Below are positions 63,820-64,000 of a DNA stretch of 64,000 bases, piece after piece. The stretch lies in contig JADJCK010000005.1 in assembly GCA_016703265.1 (NCBI GenBank), positions 248,001-312,000 of the forward strand, read 5' to 3'. Every line of letters begins with the position of its first letter. The stretch's first letter is position 1. Under the pieces are notes generated by a model. It was not told the origin of the DNA. It did no database searches and was given only the letters and a program-made list of their open reading frames with translations. The translations under genes and the position numbers were made by a program. Source of the DNA: a bacterium. GTDB lineage: Bacteria; Krumholzibacteriota; Krumholzibacteriia; LZORAL124-64-63.

Positions 63820-64000
63820 GGCATCGGCGCGGCGCGCAGACAGGAGGGCTGACGGACTTGCTGCGTACCTCCTGTTCAATGAGGCCCCGGCGCCATGCCC
63901 GACCGTCGTCGACGTGGGACGCCGACGAGCCTGCTGCGCGCTCCGGCCTGGTCAGACGCTGGCCCCCGTCATCGACAGCGGGGTCCGCAGGACGCCCTCT
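63820..64000. other. Window end: hairpin and possible gene end on the minus strand
   Basis: Eight-bp arms ACAGGAGG (63840-63847) and CCTCCTGT (63868-63875) form a hairpin after the SIMPL gene, possibly a weak terminator. On the minus strand the last 49 bp read EGVLRTPLSMTGASV and stop at 63952, which could be the C-terminus of a gene beyond the window. The stretch is too short to confirm. Confidence 0.25.

Overview
The window is about 64 kb of dense, GC-rich bacterial chromosome with 44 supported genes, short intergenic gaps and many start/stop overlaps. Large secreted proteins end in FlgD/Por-type C-terminal sorting modules, and one gene encodes a PorV/PorQ-like outer-membrane protein. There is also a TonB-dependent receptor with a carboxypeptidase-like N-domain, a fused ResB-ResC cytochrome c synthase and a match to the TAnnTTTG promoter element. 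Together these suggest a Gram-negative member of the FCB superphylum, a high-GC candidate lineage such as Krumholzibacteriota or Eiseniibacteriota rather than a classical Bacteroidota. That placement is inference. No rRNA, tRNA, CRISPR array, integrase or transposase was recognised.

Layout. 1-3.4 kb: lipid-modification operon (DUF1365 end, cyclopropane synthase, DUF1295 protein, second cyclopropane-synthase-like methyltransferase). 3.6-6.4 kb, minus strand: TPR regulator with a degenerate sigma-54-type AAA+ core plus a small exported protein. 6.9-10.4 kb: CcsBA cytochrome c synthase, ending inside a perfect 36-bp inverted repeat. 10.6-15.4 kb, minus strand: DUF1684 lipoprotein, PLP decarboxylase, and a membrane receptor-like protein whose tail repeats a short motif four times. 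15.5-21.2 kb: CCA-adding enzyme, GntR regulator, TPR protein, ECF sigma/anti-sigma/membrane protein operon, response regulator. 21.2-23.2 kb, minus strand: MurC-like ligase and L,D-transpeptidase. 23.3-27.0 kb: fused phosphotransbutyrylase-butyrate kinase, a second phosphotransbutyrylase, rubrerythrin.

27.1-33.5 kb, minus strand: a giant modular subtilase with one frame break, and a hexapeptide acyltransferase. 33.6-35.8 kb: zinc-ribbon protein, LemA and M48 peptidase. 35.8-38.0 kb, minus strand: pabA/pabB. 38.3-47.0 kb: five tightly coupled genes for envelope proteins (sorted secreted protein, lipoprotein, TonB-dependent receptor, PorV-like protein, NHL-repeat lipoprotein). This is the best candidate here for an undescribed multi-component system. 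47.2-51.4 kb: heme-motif chemoreceptor, deoxynucleoside kinase, adenosine deaminase, triose-phosphate isomerase. 51.5-59.9 kb: M16 and M1 peptidases, beta-propeller lipoprotein, PepD. 60.3-63.8 kb: fused CitD-CitE and CitF of citrate lyase, each broken by one extra base, then a SIMPL protein.

The gene content suits a heterotroph that degrades external protein and peptides, salvages deoxynucleosides, and can make ATP from acyl-CoA via acyl phosphates. Four genes (receptor-like protein, subtilase, CitDE, CitF) carry single-base frame breaks with coding signal intact on both sides. Assembly errors are the simplest explanation, but two of the four fall in one operon, so real decay of citrate lyase remains possible.
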